A model generated the notes under the pieces. It searched no databases. It was not told where the DNA came from and worked only from the letters and a program-made list of their open reading frames with translations. A stretch of 64,000 nt of DNA, from NCBI RefSeq assembly GCF_016482825.1, contig NZ_JAEMNV010000001.1:248001-312000 (forward strand), written 5' to 3'. The translations under genes and the position numbers were made by a program. Numbering within the stretch: position 1 is the first letter of the stretch; every line of letters starts with the position of its first letter. This stretch comes from Antrihabitans stalagmiti (GTDB lineage: Bacteria > Actinomycetota > Actinomycetes > Mycobacteriales > Mycobacteriaceae). This document shows, one piece after another, positions 1 through 8,768 of this stretch.

Positions 1-136
1 CCGTATCGCGGGCACAGCGCTCCCGACGCTCCAGGTCGTCCGCTGCCCAGGGCTCCCGGTTGTGCAGCGGAGACGCGTCAGCGCTGATCTCCGCATCCTC
101 GTCTGTCCACGGCGCCGCCTTTGCGTGCGCTGCCAA
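1..136 (-). CDS. Partial unknown protein, 3' end outside window
   Basis: An open minus-strand frame runs from a TTG at 134-136 to the window edge, 45 codons without a stop, with mostly G or C at third positions as in real genes here. A plausible ribosome site (AGGA) lies a few bases upstream of the TTG. The peptide is acidic and hydrophilic (A-A-P-W-T-D-E-D near its start). It is divergent from the ABC ATPase gene with only 23 bp between. I do not recognise the family; the start is uncertain because only the N-terminal fragment is visible. Confidence 0.45.
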   Translation of the reverse strand, partial: MAAHAKAAPWTDEDAEISADASPLHNREPWAADDLERRERCARDT

Positions 137-159
137 GAGGATTCCTGGAAGCCCTTCAC

Positions 160-798
160 ATGTTGCATGTTTCCGGTGCTTGCCGACGTTTCGGCGCACT
201 CACCGTATTTTCCGACGTCGGGTTCGACGTGCTGCCCGGCGAAGCGTGCGCGCTGGTCGGGTCCAACGGATCGGGTAAGTCCACGTTGTTGCGCTGCATC
301 GTCGGTGCCGACCGGTTGGAGTACGGCACAATCACTTTCGGTCTGGAACCTTCTGGTGCGGAACCGGTAGACGAATCAGCGCCGAGGTTTCGAGCTGCCG
401 TTGCGTCGGTTCTCGACGACCACGCGGTGTTTCCGCATCTATCGGTGCGAGAACACCTCGAATTGATCGCATCCGCACATGGTGTTCACCATTCGAGCAG
501 CGCCGCAGGGACCGTTCTCGACGCGATCGGACTGACCGGCGCGGCTGATCAACTGCCGGGGACGTTGTCGAGCGGTCAGCAACGGAGGCTTGCGCTCGGG
601 TCCGCGTTCGTGCGGCCGAGGTCGATCGTGGTGCTCGACGAACCGGAGCAACACCTCGATGCCAAGGGTCGCCGCTGGCTTGCCGATACTCTCGTCGCGG
701 AGAAAGCTGCCGGGGTGAGCGTCGTTCTGGCGTCGCACGACGAGGATCTCGTCGCCGAGGTCGCCGACCAGCGCATCGACGCCGACGCCTGGCGATGA
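160..798 (+). CDS. ABC transporter ATP-binding protein
   Basis: A 212-residue single nucleotide-binding domain. Walker A (GSNGSGKST), signature LSSGQQRRLALG, and Walker B followed by glutamate (VVLDEPE) are all visible, so it should hydrolyse ATP. The ATG at 160 is preferred over upstream starts because MLHVSGACRRFG matches the usual beginning of such domains and a GGAA lies 11 nt upstream. Its stop overlaps the start of the next gene (ATGA), a large membrane protein, so the two probably form one ABC transporter. The substrate is unknown; efflux is likelier than uptake because no binding protein is nearby. Confidence 0.85.
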   Translation: MLHVSGACRRFGALTVFSDVGFDVLPGEACALVGSNGSGKSTLLRCIVGADRLEYGTITFGLEPSGAEPVDESAPRFRAAVASVLDDHAVFPHLSVREHLELIASAHGVHHSSSAAGTVLDAIGLTGAADQLPGTLSSGQQRRLALGSAFVRPRSIVVLDEPEQHLDAKGRRWLADTLVAEKAAGVSVVLASHDEDLVAEVADQRIDADAWR

Positions 799-2219
799 AC
801 ACCACTGCGCCACAGCCGGATACGCTGCAATCGGCCCGAACGCTGCGTAAGTGGGTCCGCCTCCGGCAGCAAAACCGGCGGCCACGGCGAGGTGCGCTGT
901 CGATCCTCGCGGTGTGGGGTGTGCCCGCATATGTCTGTTCCGGGATCCTTTGGTGGTCAGCTCAGCTGCCATCCGGGAGAGCAGCGGCGAATTCATCTAC
1001 ACACCAATTGTTCTCGGTCAGCATCGATACTGTTGTCGGTCAGTGGTACGCGTGGGCGCTCGTCCTGATCCTTGCGGCGGTTTCGATGCAACTGTTCCGT
1101 GCGCTCGGCCCGGTGAGCGCCGAGGCGGGGGAGTTGGCGTGGATTCTGTCGGGTCGAGTAGACAGGCGCGCGGCACTGACGCTCCGGATCTGCGGGCTGA
1201 CGACCATCGCACTGGCGATGGGTGTCGGGACAGCGCGATCGGTGACGTTCGTCTTCCCGACCGTGTCGGACTGGTGGGTGTTGGGTGGCTACGCTGCCGC
1301 TGGGTGGTCGGGATTGCTGAGTATCGCGGTCTTCGGCCAGATCTTCGTGACGGTGCGACGTTTGCTGGTTCTCCTGATCGGTGGCCTGTGGGCAGCTGGA
1401 TTCGGTATTGCGGTAGCCGCCGCCTCGAATACTGTTCCTGCGGAGGTATTTCCGATGTCGCTCGGCTCGCCGACTGCCGTGCTGACGGCGGGTGTGGCGG
1501 TCGTGCTGTTCGTCGCCGCGCTGCGGTGGTCGGGACGCATCGACCGTGCTGCCCTCGGCGGGTCCACGGATCTGATTACAGGCATCTCCGCCGCGTGCAC
1601 CGCGCTCGATCCGTCCTATCTGTCCGGCGCGCTGGAGGCTCGGAGGTGGCGTCGAGTCGGCACGGTGACATCGCGTGGCTTCGCAGGCACCGGAGTCGGC
1701 ACCCTCATCGCCGCCGATCTGCGTCGTCTCCGACGTCACCGAGGGACCTGGACGGTTGTCGGCGCGGCGTCGGTCTGCCCATATGCAGTGCACGCGGTGG
1801 GTTCGCCTGTGCTCGTTGCGATCACCCAACTCGTCGCCTGCTTCGTCGTCGGCATGTCATGCAGCGGCGGACTTCGAGACGTGTGCGGTTCCGCTGCATT
1901 ACGATTTGCGTTGGGGGGTAGCGATATTCGGCTGCGTCTCTGTCATCTGCCGATACCTGCACTCGCGATACTCGGCGTGTGGCTGGCCTCGGCCCCAGCT
2001 GTGTATTCGACAGGGTGGGGAGTGCTCGTCATCGCGCCGCTCGGAGCTCTTGTCGCGGTATACCGCGCCCGTCGCCGACCGCCGACGCAGTTGGGCGGTG
2101 TGGTCCTCGAAACCGGTCTTGGTCGGGTTCCGTTGGACCTGTTCCGCCAACTGCTCACGGGCCCTGCAGCTTTGGTTGCAGCCGGGGCAGTGCAGGTGGC
2201 GTTGCTTCTCCTTCGGTGA
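795..2219 (+). CDS. Polytopic membrane protein, probable ABC permease partner
   Basis: A 474-residue protein with a basic N-terminal cytosolic stretch (residues 1-35) followed by many hydrophobic segments, roughly ten to twelve membrane spans. It has no enzymatic motif I can recognise. It overlaps the preceding ATPase gene by 4 nt, so translation is coupled and the product is best read as the membrane half of that ABC system. It resembles the large permease-like proteins encoded beside single ATPases in actinobacteria, but the family assignment is by context. It converges with the MFS gene with 1 bp between stops and no hairpin terminator. Confidence 0.7.
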   Translation: MNTTAPQPDTLQSARTLRKWVRLRQQNRRPRRGALSILAVWGVPAYVCSGILWWSAQLPSGRAAANSSTHQLFSVSIDTVVGQWYAWALVLILAAVSMQLFRALGPVSAEAGELAWILSGRVDRRAALTLRICGLTTIALAMGVGTARSVTFVFPTVSDWWVLGGYAAAGWSGLLSIAVFGQIFVTVRRLLVLLIGGLWAAGFGIAVAAASNTVPAEVFPMSLGSPTAVLTAGVAVVLFVAALRWSGRIDRAALGGSTDLITGISAACTALDPSYLSGALEARRWRRVGTVTSRGFAGTGVGTLIAADLRRLRRHRGTWTVVGAASVCPYAVHAVGSPVLVAITQLVACFVVGMSCSGGLRDVCGSAALRFALGGSDIRLRLCHLPIPALAILGVWLASAPAVYSTGWGVLVIAPLGALVAVYRARRRPPTQLGGVVLETGLGRVPLDLFRQLLTGPAALVAAGAVQVALLLLR

Positions 2220-2220
2220 G

Positions 2221-3438
2221 TCAGCTCCGTACCGAGGCCGCGTGGCACACATGCGCGGCAAGAACTCGGCGGCGGTGCTCGCTCGGCGGGCAGAATGCCA
2301 GCGCGGTGAGAACGGCTACAGCTGCACCTGCGAGTGTCGCCGGGTAGCCGAACGTGGTGATCGCCGTACCTGCGACCGTGGGTCCGACAAGAGTCCCGAC
2401 GGTGAGGGCGGTGTTGATGGCGGAGAGTCCGGCGGACGGGTGTTCGGCGAACACCCGAGAGCTCCAAATGCCCTGTGCGGCAATGACGGTGTTGAAGAAC
2501 ACGCCGAACATTATCGCCGCAGCCATGGCAGGCAGCAGCCGACCGTCTGTCACTGCAAGCAACGCAAGAGAGCCTGCGAGCAGCGCGCAGGCCACGAGGT
2601 AGCCGGTGCGGAGCCCGAATCGGGCGAAGACTGCGCCGCTGGCAGAGGCGAGGATGCCGGCGACGCCGCACACCGCGTAGACGATTCGAGCCGATGTCGA
2701 GTCGAGACCGGCATGGCGAAGCGCGTCGACGCTGAAGACCCAGAACACTGCGGTACCGATACCGATCAACACGGTCGACACAAGAAGGGGCCGCGACCTC
2801 GGGCACACGAACCAGGTCCAGCTCAGCTGCGGACGTCGCAGCTGGTCGGTTCCTCTGTTCGGCGGCGCAGCCAGAACTGCGGCAAAACCCACTGCCAGGG
2901 CTATCGCGACGAAGACCATCCACGCGATCCGCCACTGTTCACCGGCGACGATGGCGATCGGTCCGGCAATGGCGACGCCCCATCCGGTGCCCGAACTGAT
3001 TGTCGACCATGCGAGGTCGCGCCGCCGGGGTGGCACCTCACGGGCGACGAGGTCGGCATACGGCGGGAACGCGAATCCCGCAGCCGCGCCGGCCACGACA
3101 ACGCCGACTGCCATCATCAGCGCGCTGCTCGCAGCGGCGACGATTGCCATACCGACCGTTGCGAACAGTGCGGCGATGCCGATCGCACCGCGCGGACCTA
3201 CCCGCCGCGCGACGGAAACCACACCGATGTTGGCGAACAGGTACGACAGATACGTGCCCGACGCGATGAGCCCAGCGGCACCCGGCGTCAATGCCAGGTC
3301 GGACTGCATGTCGGGCAGAAGTAGTCCGTAGCCGTACCGAGCCAGACCGAAGGTCACCGCGATCATCGCCGCCCCTGGCAGCACGGTGCGGACCGTTGCG
3401 CTCGTCGGCTCCGCGGGCTTGGTGGCGAGGTCAGTCAT
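2221..3438 (-). CDS. MFS transporter, YbfB/YjiJ-like
   Basis: A 405-residue major facilitator with about twelve hydrophobic segments. The N-terminal motif FGLARYGYGLLLPDM and the following loop are typical of the YbfB/YjiJ-type MFS group. The ATG at 3436-3438 gives a normal N-terminus; the longer open frame upstream runs into the MarR gene and is not used. The start overlaps the end of the marR-like gene by 8 nt, so the pair is co-transcribed and the regulator probably controls the pump. Substrate unknown; an effluxed small toxic compound is the usual guess for a MarR-MFS pair. Confidence 0.85.
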   Translation of the reverse strand: MTDLATKPAEPTSATVRTVLPGAAMIAVTFGLARYGYGLLLPDMQSDLALTPGAAGLIASGTYLSYLFANIGVVSVARRVGPRGAIGIAALFATVGMAIVAAASSALMMAVGVVVAGAAAGFAFPPYADLVAREVPPRRRDLAWSTISSGTGWGVAIAGPIAIVAGEQWRIAWMVFVAIALAVGFAAVLAAPPNRGTDQLRRPQLSWTWFVCPRSRPLLVSTVLIGIGTAVFWVFSVDALRHAGLDSTSARIVYAVCGVAGILASASGAVFARFGLRTGYLVACALLAGSLALLAVTDGRLLPAMAAAIMFGVFFNTVIAAQGIWSSRVFAEHPSAGLSAINTALTVGTLVGPTVAGTAITTFGYPATLAGAAVAVLTALAFCPPSEHRRRVLAAHVCHAASVRS

Positions 3439-3958
3439 CGTCGTTGTCCCCGGTGTCGGTGTGGGCCAGCGGACACCTCTTACCCTCGCCCGCACACGCG
3501 GACCTGTCACAAAGGCGACACACCTGCAGGGCGGGAAGTCGGGTCTCGGCGAGATTGCCGACGAGCAGCTCGAACAGCCGCTCCAGTTCACGGCGGTCGG
3601 GCTCGGACAGTGGGCCGAGCAGTTCGGCCATCGCGGCGTTGCGAGCGTGTAGGGCAGCGTGCGCGCGGGCACGCCCGGCAGCTGTCAGGCCGACTCGACG
3701 ACAACGAGCGTCCGACCCGGTAGTCCTAGTCACCCAGCCTGCGGTTTCGAGCCGGTGGACCAAGCGTGTGATGCCCGAACTCGTGAGCCCGAGCACTCCG
3801 CCCAGCCACGAAACCAGGTGATCGGGATAGGTGTAGAGCGTGACCAGGGCGGCTCGCTCAGATGCAGACAGGGAGGATTCGCCGTCGCCGTCGGCCGTGA
3901 GCAGCCGGTCGGTCACGGCCAACGCTTGCGCACCCAACAGATTTTCCAGCCGACTCAT
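3431..3958 (-). CDS. MarR-family regulator with C-terminal cysteine cluster
   Basis: A 175-residue winged-helix regulator. The HTH lies around residues 55-85 (LGLTSSGITRLVHRLETAGW) and the wing around residues 86-100. Unlike most MarR proteins it ends in a cysteine cluster, C147-x2-C150-x4-C155-x6-C162, followed by an acidic tail. Four spaced cysteines suggest metal or Fe-S binding or thiol sensing. It is the first gene of a two-gene unit with the MFS transporter. A perfect palindrome lies 20 bp upstream and is the likely autoregulatory operator. Confidence 0.85.
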   Translation of the reverse strand: MSRLENLLGAQALAVTDRLLTADGDGESSLSASERAALVTLYTYPDHLVSWLGGVLGLTSSGITRLVHRLETAGWVTRTTGSDARCRRVGLTAAGRARAHAALHARNAAMAELLGPLSEPDRRELERLFELLVGNLAETRLPALQVCRLCDRSACAGEGKRCPLAHTDTGDNDDD

Positions 3959-3977
3959 GTTTCCACTCTAAATTACC

Positions 3978-3992
3978 TGCCTGCCGCAGGCA
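3978..3992. promoter_or_regulatory. Palindromic operator candidate for the MarR regulator
   Basis: TGCCTGC, one base, GCAGGCA: a perfect 7-bp inverted repeat between the divergent marR-like gene and the secreted-protein gene, 20 bp from the marR start. Size and position fit a MarR dimer site. Binding is inferred. Confidence 0.5.
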
Positions 3993-4166
3993 ACTATTTG
4001 CGGAGAGGGCTTTCGAGCGGCTGTCTCAGACGTTGTCCCCCGATCGGGGGACACGGAAATCCCCTGGTAAACGACCTCTTTGGTGGATGCCACGCGGATG
4101 TGCCCCGATGGATAGTTAACGCAACGGCAGATGCGCCGCAGGCAGATTCTCGAAAGGTCCAATCCA

Positions 4167-4643
4167 ATGAACACCACGAACCGCCGCCGCCTCATCCTCG
4201 CTCCACTCGCGGCCACAGCGGCCATCGCAACGATGGTCGGGATGGCAGGAGTGGCATCCGCAGGCACGCTGCCCACGAACGCTCCCACCACCGCGATGAC
4301 GATCACCAACGACACGAACCAGACCCTGTGGCTTGCCAACTCGACCAATCCCTACGGTTCTTGGATTGCGGGACCACATCGGACCCTGGCGCCGCACGAG
4401 ACAGAGATCGTGACCGCGGTGTCGAACAACTCCACCCCCGTCTTCCCGCTCGAGATCTCCTACGGATACGGCAGCCTCGGTGCAGTCGCGAACTTCGTGT
4501 CGACCAACGACTACATGGGCGCAACGACCAACGGCTCGGGTGTGACCGGTCACAACGTCCAGAACTTCGACGTGCAAACCTCGATCGAATCGGGTGCGCC
4601 AGCGGTGAACGCGAGCTACATCCTCGCCCCGATGATGATGTGA
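4167..4643 (+). CDS. Small secreted protein of unknown function
   Basis: A 158-residue protein with a clear Sec signal peptide: basic MNTTNRRRR-like n-region, hydrophobic core, and AxA-type site (VASA) near residue 33. The ATG at 4167 is chosen because it begins the signal peptide and is preceded by GAAAGG; an upstream ATG at 4131 would add 12 hydrophilic residues. The mature part of about 125 residues is rich in Thr, Asn, Ser and Gly with no cysteines, suggesting a small beta-sandwich (starts MTITNDTNQTLWLAN). Family not recognised. It is divergent from the MarR-MFS unit, about 210 bp away. Confidence 0.7.
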   Translation: MNTTNRRRLILAPLAATAAIATMVGMAGVASAGTLPTNAPTTAMTITNDTNQTLWLANSTNPYGSWIAGPHRTLAPHETEIVTAVSNNSTPVFPLEISYGYGSLGAVANFVSTNDYMGATTNGSGVTGHNVQNFDVQTSIESGAPAVNASYILAPMMM

Positions 4644-4682
4644 GGCACTTCCAATCGGACAGATCGAACGTATGATCGAACA

Positions 4683-4988
4683 GTGGATCTACAGTCGATC
4701 GGATACAACGGGCAGCCGATCCGTGATCCGTTCCGTCGAGTCGATCCGCCGATCAAAGTGCTGGTCGACTTGACGACGCTGTTTCCGCGGCAGCCGCATC
4801 GCAGCGGCCGCTACAACCCGAGCGGCCTGCAGATGCACAAGGTGGTCGACGGTCGACTCACGTGCTGGGGGTTGTGCGAATCCGGCGACTGGTGGGGACT
4901 GGTGACCTACGAAATCGCCTACGGTTCGAAGAAGAAGGACGTGACGCACTGGGTTCCTGCCTGGGTCCTGCTTCCGGCGCGCAGCTGA
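4683..4988 (+). CDS. Conserved-looking hypothetical protein
   Basis: A 101-residue soluble protein starting at GTG. It is rich in Trp near its end (WGLC, DWWGLV, HWVPAWVL) with a basic patch GSKKKD. No signal peptide or membrane segment. It sits between the secreted protein and the GT87 gene on the same strand, 25 bp before the latter. Codon use looks genuine. I do not recognise the family. Confidence 0.6.
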   Translation: MDLQSIGYNGQPIRDPFRRVDPPIKVLVDLTTLFPRQPHRSGRYNPSGLQMHKVVDGRLTCWGLCESGDWWGLVTYEIAYGSKKKDVTHWVPAWVLLPARS

Positions 4989-5013
4989 TGTCCAGCCGCT
5001 AGCCTGACGGGTG

Positions 5014-6261
5014 ATGAATCCCGCGACCGAAGATGATGCGCGCGACCCCTCGTCGCGGTCCGGATACAAACCTCTCCTCCTGCTCGGGGCAGTCGCGGTT
5101 GTCATGACGGCGGTGCAGGCCGCGCTGTTGCGCTCGACGAGCATCTGGATGGCGGACTTCGGTGTCTACGACGCCGCCGGCCGAGCTGTACGCAACGGTG
5201 TTCCCCTCTACGACCTCGTCGTCGAGTCGTCGGCGTTCGGCGATATGGAATACACCTATCCGCCGTTCGCTGCGCTGCTGTTCACGCCTATGTCGATACT
5301 CGCACAGGGGCTTTCGCAGGTGCTGTGGGTATTCGTCTGCGTCGTGGCACTGAGCCTGGTCTGCTGGATCACGTTGGGCTGGTGCGGAATTGCCGACCGC
5401 AGTCGTCGACTTCGCTGGTCAGCGGTTGGCACGATCGCAGGTTCGCTACTCGTGCCCGTCCTGGCGAGTACGACGCTCGGGCAGATCAATATGGTCCTGC
5501 TCGCACTGCTATTGCTGGACGCGGCCGGTGTCGTACCGCAGCGTTGGCGAGGTGTAGCGACGGGTGTCGCTGCAGGAATCAAGCTGTGGCCGTTGCTGTT
5601 TCTCGTCTACAACCTGTGTATCGGCAGACGAGCGGACGCCGCGCGCGGGCTTGCCGCCTTCGTCGCGACACTCGCGGTCGGATTTGTTGCGCTGCCAACC
5701 GATTCGCGAACCTACTGGTTCGATGGTGTTTTCCTGCAGGCGAATCGGGTCGCCGACCTCGCCGACGTGCAGAACCAGTCGCTGCCGGGACTGCTCGCTC
5801 GAGCGTCGCAAACCTTCGCCACGTCGCACTGGTGGCTCCTCGTCAGCGCGGTCGCCGGGGTTGCTGGTCTGATCGGTGCGGCGGCGGTGCACCGGCGAGG
5901 CAACGACCTCGTTGCGACGATTGTCGTCGGCTACACAGCGCTGCTCGTGTCGCCTGTGACCTGGCCGCATCATTTCGTCTGGATCGTTCCGACGCTGATC
6001 TGGCTCTGCTGCGCGTCGTGGCGCTGTGTATCGCGGGTGGCCCGGGTGCTGACAATTGCGACGGCCGTCTGGTTCTACGTGCCGCTGTTCGTGGTTGCGG
6101 TGCCCACGGAGTGGACGGCGGAGGGTCGCTCATTCGCTATCTCCGAGCAGGTGGTGCTCGCAGCGACGGGCTACCTCGTCGTCACTGTCGTAGCTCTGGT
6201 GTCGCTGCCAGTGTGGCTGCCGACGTTGGCACCCTCCAGCGAGGACGACCTCACGCGGTAG
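5014..6261 (+). CDS. GT87 (DUF2029) polyprenyl-phosphomannose-type glycosyltransferase
   Basis: A 415-residue integral membrane protein with about ten hydrophobic segments. The first extracytoplasmic loop contains DFGVYDAAGRAVRNGVPLYD and YTYPPFAALLF, a pattern typical of the GT87 family that includes mycobacterial PimE. Such enzymes transfer mannose or another sugar from a polyprenyl phosphate donor outside the membrane. The adjacent GTG at 5011 is an equally possible start. The gene ends 11 nt inside the end of the convergent UbiA gene, so the two transcripts overlap at their tails. The acceptor is not predictable. Confidence 0.8.
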   Translation: MNPATEDDARDPSSRSGYKPLLLLGAVAVVMTAVQAALLRSTSIWMADFGVYDAAGRAVRNGVPLYDLVVESSAFGDMEYTYPPFAALLFTPMSILAQGLSQVLWVFVCVVALSLVCWITLGWCGIADRSRRLRWSAVGTIAGSLLVPVLASTTLGQINMVLLALLLLDAAGVVPQRWRGVATGVAAGIKLWPLLFLVYNLCIGRRADAARGLAAFVATLAVGFVALPTDSRTYWFDGVFLQANRVADLADVQNQSLPGLLARASQTFATSHWWLLVSAVAGVAGLIGAAAVHRRGNDLVATIVVGYTALLVSPVTWPHHFVWIVPTLIWLCCASWRCVSRVARVLTIATAVWFYVPLFVVAVPTEWTAEGRSFAISEQVVLAATGYLVVTVVALVSLPVWLPTLAPSSEDDLTR

Positions 6262-7156
6262 CAGCCTGTGCGATCAACGTCGCGTACAAAGCGATGATGA
6301 AGACCACCGGTGGACCGAGTGGAAACGTCTCGCGTGGTGTGCGCAGGAACTCCCGCAGACCAACGAGTGGGATCACGATCAGCACCAACGGAATCCAGCC
6401 GATGACCGCTGCCGCGCCACCGAGTTGCCACGGCTGCGCGAGCAACAGGTCTGCCGCAACCGCAGCCGCGGCGAACAGCACTGTCGTGACCGCGCTGCCG
6501 GTCGCGCCGAGTGTGTTCGAATACAGCAACTGCTCCGGTGCAATCATTTTCGTGGTCTTGCGCGCAAACTCGAACTGGAGGAACGCGCCCGCGAAGATGA
6601 TCGCTGTCGCGTAGGCCTGCCACTGCTGCTCTACCTGGCCGGTGTCGATCGCCGACACGACGACGTATGCCGTGACCAGAAGCTGCACCGGATAGGTGAT
6701 GACGAGGTTGACCATGATGTTGCGTCGAACCGCAGGTACGGTTTCCTCCGCCGCCCACAGGAACAATCCGTACGCCAGCGCAGCGGTGATCGTCACAGCC
6801 GAAGCGACGGACAACGTGAGACTTGCTGCGACGGAGACAATTCCGATCAACGCCATCGACACGCGCAGTTCGGTCGCGCTTATCGCGCCGGTGACCAACG
6901 GTCGATCCGGATTGTTGATCCTGTCGTACTCGAGGTCCTTCTGCTCGTCGACCATCCGCAGATAAAGCAGAACCACCAGTACGACCAGTAGCCGAACCGC
7001 TGTCTCCCAGGTGGGATGCCAGCGGACGGGCACACCGGATACCAGCGCTGCCGTGCCCTCCAGCGCGAGCACCCACAGCAACCCGTACAGCGCATAGTGC
7101 GGTCGATACATGACTCTGACGAAGTCGACGATCCGCCCGACGGAGGAACCGTTCAC
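6251..7156 (-). CDS. UbiA-family membrane prenyltransferase
   Basis: A 301-residue membrane protein with about eight hydrophobic segments. The first aspartate-rich motif is complete (D70-E-Q-K-D74-L-E-Y-D78, followed by RINNPDRPLVTG), the Mg-diphosphate binding signature of UbiA enzymes. The second loop reads FEFARKTTKMI instead of a second DxxxD, as in some branches acting on non-quinone acceptors. The GTG start at 7154-7156 overlaps the nitroreductase stop (GTGA). It is the last gene of the eight-gene operon, so it may prenylate the operon's product. The acceptor is unknown. Confidence 0.85.
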   Translation of the reverse strand: MNGSSVGRIVDFVRVMYRPHYALYGLLWVLALEGTAALVSGVPVRWHPTWETAVRLLVVLVVLLYLRMVDEQKDLEYDRINNPDRPLVTGAISATELRVSMALIGIVSVAASLTLSVASAVTITAALAYGLFLWAAEETVPAVRRNIMVNLVITYPVQLLVTAYVVVSAIDTGQVEQQWQAYATAIIFAGAFLQFEFARKTTKMIAPEQLLYSNTLGATGSAVTTVLFAAAAVAADLLLAQPWQLGGAAAVIGWIPLVLIVIPLVGLREFLRTPRETFPLGPPVVFIIALYATLIAQAATA

Positions 7157-7791
7157 TGTGTTTGCTCGCTCGAAGTCCAGCCGTTCCACGACGTCACCCG
7201 CTCCGCAGGTATCCGAGCGCCGGGGGAGACGTTGCCCGCCCGTAGATAGGCGACTGGCAGCAGAGCAACCTGCGTGACCGAGTCGAACGGAAGTCCGACC
7301 ACATCGGCGACTGCACGCTCGTGTGCCAGATGGGCCGTCGTCAGACTTGTTCCCAGACCCTGCGAGCGCAACGCGAGCATAAAACTCCAGACCGCAGGAA
7401 AGATCGATCCGTAGAAGCTCGCCAGCTTCGCAGGCGACGTCGGTGGTCGGCCGCTCTGACACGCAAGTACCAGAGCGGGCACCTCGTGCAGATGATCGGC
7501 CAGGTAGGTGGCTGATTCGAAGTCCGCGAGTTGCTCCGGCGTCGGAACTCTGCCGGACAGATTCGCCGCGGAACCGAGCCTGTAGTAGTGAGCAATCGCC
7601 GCGCGAAGGTCGGGCTCGTCGATGACGACGAATCGCCAACCCTGCCTGTTGGATCCGCTCGGCGCATGCACGGCGAGGTCGAGACACCCCATGATCACCT
7701 CGCGCGGCACGGGGCGGGTGAGGTCCAGCTTTCGGCGGAACGTTCGTGTTGTCGTCAACACGTTTGCCACCGAGAGATCGCCCACGTTCAA
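7153..7791 (-). CDS. Nitroreductase-family flavoprotein
   Basis: A 212-residue FMN-dependent nitroreductase-fold protein. The N-terminal TTRTFRRKLD with APSGSNRQGW is the usual FMN-phosphate binding pattern, and GLGTSLTTAHL near residue 150 fits the second conserved stretch. The TTG start at 7791 is chosen because it gives a TTGA overlap with the AfsA stop, matching the 4-nt overlaps at every other junction; a GTG two codons downstream is possible. In this operon it could reduce a C=C bond of a butenolide or enone intermediate, or oxidise one; that role is inference. Confidence 0.8.
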   Translation of the reverse strand: MNVGDLSVANVLTTTRTFRRKLDLTRPVPREVIMGCLDLAVHAPSGSNRQGWRFVVIDEPDLRAAIAHYYRLGSAANLSGRVPTPEQLADFESATYLADHLHEVPALVLACQSGRPPTSPAKLASFYGSIFPAVWSFMLALRSQGLGTSLTTAHLAHERAVADVVGLPFDSVTQVALLPVAYLRAGNVSPGARIPAERVTSWNGWTSSEQTQ

Positions 7792-8768
7792 CGGTCGCTT
7801 CGAGCGCCGAACGGCAGCGTGAAGCCGAGTTCGAAATGCGCTGCGGTGCGGCCGAACTGATCGATCGTGGCCCTGATCGTGGCGTGGCCGTCGTCGACGG
7901 TGACGACCGTGGCCGTGATCTCGCTCGGTCGGTCCAGTTCGAGGAAGCCCGTGAAGTTGCTCTGCACGCTGTCGAGTGCGGCTGTTCCGCAACCGGTTCG
8001 ACTGTTCAGCGCGGACACTCCCAGCTGTCGGCACGCTTCGATCTGCAACGAACCCGGCACGTGGTCGACGGGATGATCGAACATCGTTGCGTGGTTCGTG
8101 TCCGAGACGAGTGTTGCGATGGTCGCGTCACCGGCAGTCCGAGGCGACGAGATGACGACGTTCGACGCCAACTGTCGGCCGACTTCGGCCGGCGTAGCGC
8201 GGGTGCCGAGGGGGAGTGCTTCCGTGAACAGGTCGCTTAGTCCAGCAGCCTTGCGGACGTTGCGTCGCAACAGGTCCCATTGTTTGCGCTCGATCCAGGA
8301 GAACTTGCTGTCGACGCTCAGCATCCGCACGCCGCGTCGCGTCACCTCGACCTCGACGCTCAGACCGGTGAGCGCGTCGTCGGTCTTGTACAGTCGCGTG
8401 ATGCGGGTGACGAGCTCCAATTCCGCAGGCTGGGCCTCGATTTCCCATACCGGCCCTGCCGCCGCTGTTCCGTTGAAGGTGCGCAGGAGAAAGGCGCGGT
8501 CGAACGGAATGCCGAAGTAGCTGTGCACCACCGCCATACCGGATTGGCGTGCGGCCTCCATCACCATCATCGGGTCGTACCGGAATTCGAGACCACCGGT
8601 GTGGTCGCCGAAGTAGGCGTGCGAGCGCGGCAACTGTGCGGTCGTGACGAATTCAGCTTCGCTGCGCGCGGCGATCGAGGTGACGAACACCTCGGCAATG
8701 GCGATACGGTGCACCAACTCTCGTGGGATGGTGTGCACACCCGACGGGCGCGAGATCGTCGTGGTCAT
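7788..8768 (-). CDS. AfsA-type double-hotdog enzyme (A-factor/butenolide biosynthesis)
   Basis: A 326-residue protein with two AfsA-like hotdog repeats. Each carries the family signature helix: YDPMMVMEAARQ (E71, R74) and VPGSLQIEACRQ (E244, R247). The paired Glu/Arg positions are those considered important in Streptomyces ScbA/AfsA. Known members condense a beta-ketoacyl thioester with dihydroxyacetone phosphate, the first step to gamma-butyrolactone signals. The ATG at 8768 overlaps the stop of the NDK-like gene (ATGA). The operon has its own acyl carrier protein, so an ACP-bound acyl donor is plausible. No GBL receptor gene is adjacent. Confidence 0.85.
   Translation of the reverse strand: MTTTISRPSGVHTIPRELVHRIAIAEVFVTSIAARSEAEFVTTAQLPRSHAYFGDHTGGLEFRYDPMMVMEAARQSGMAVVHSYFGIPFDRAFLLRTFNGTAAAGPVWEIEAQPAELELVTRITRLYKTDDALTGLSVEVEVTRRGVRMLSVDSKFSWIERKQWDLLRRNVRKAAGLSDLFTEALPLGTRATPAEVGRQLASNVVISSPRTAGDATIATLVSDTNHATMFDHPVDHVPGSLQIEACRQLGVSALNSRTGCGTAALDSVQSNFTGFLELDRPSEITATVVTVDDGHATIRATIDQFGRTAAHFELGFTLPFGARSDR

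Noticed and set aside
1675-3324. 549-codon plus-strand frame overlapping the permease and MFS genes
   Set aside because: Overlaps two well-supported genes in other frames and has a shadow composition with no family signal.
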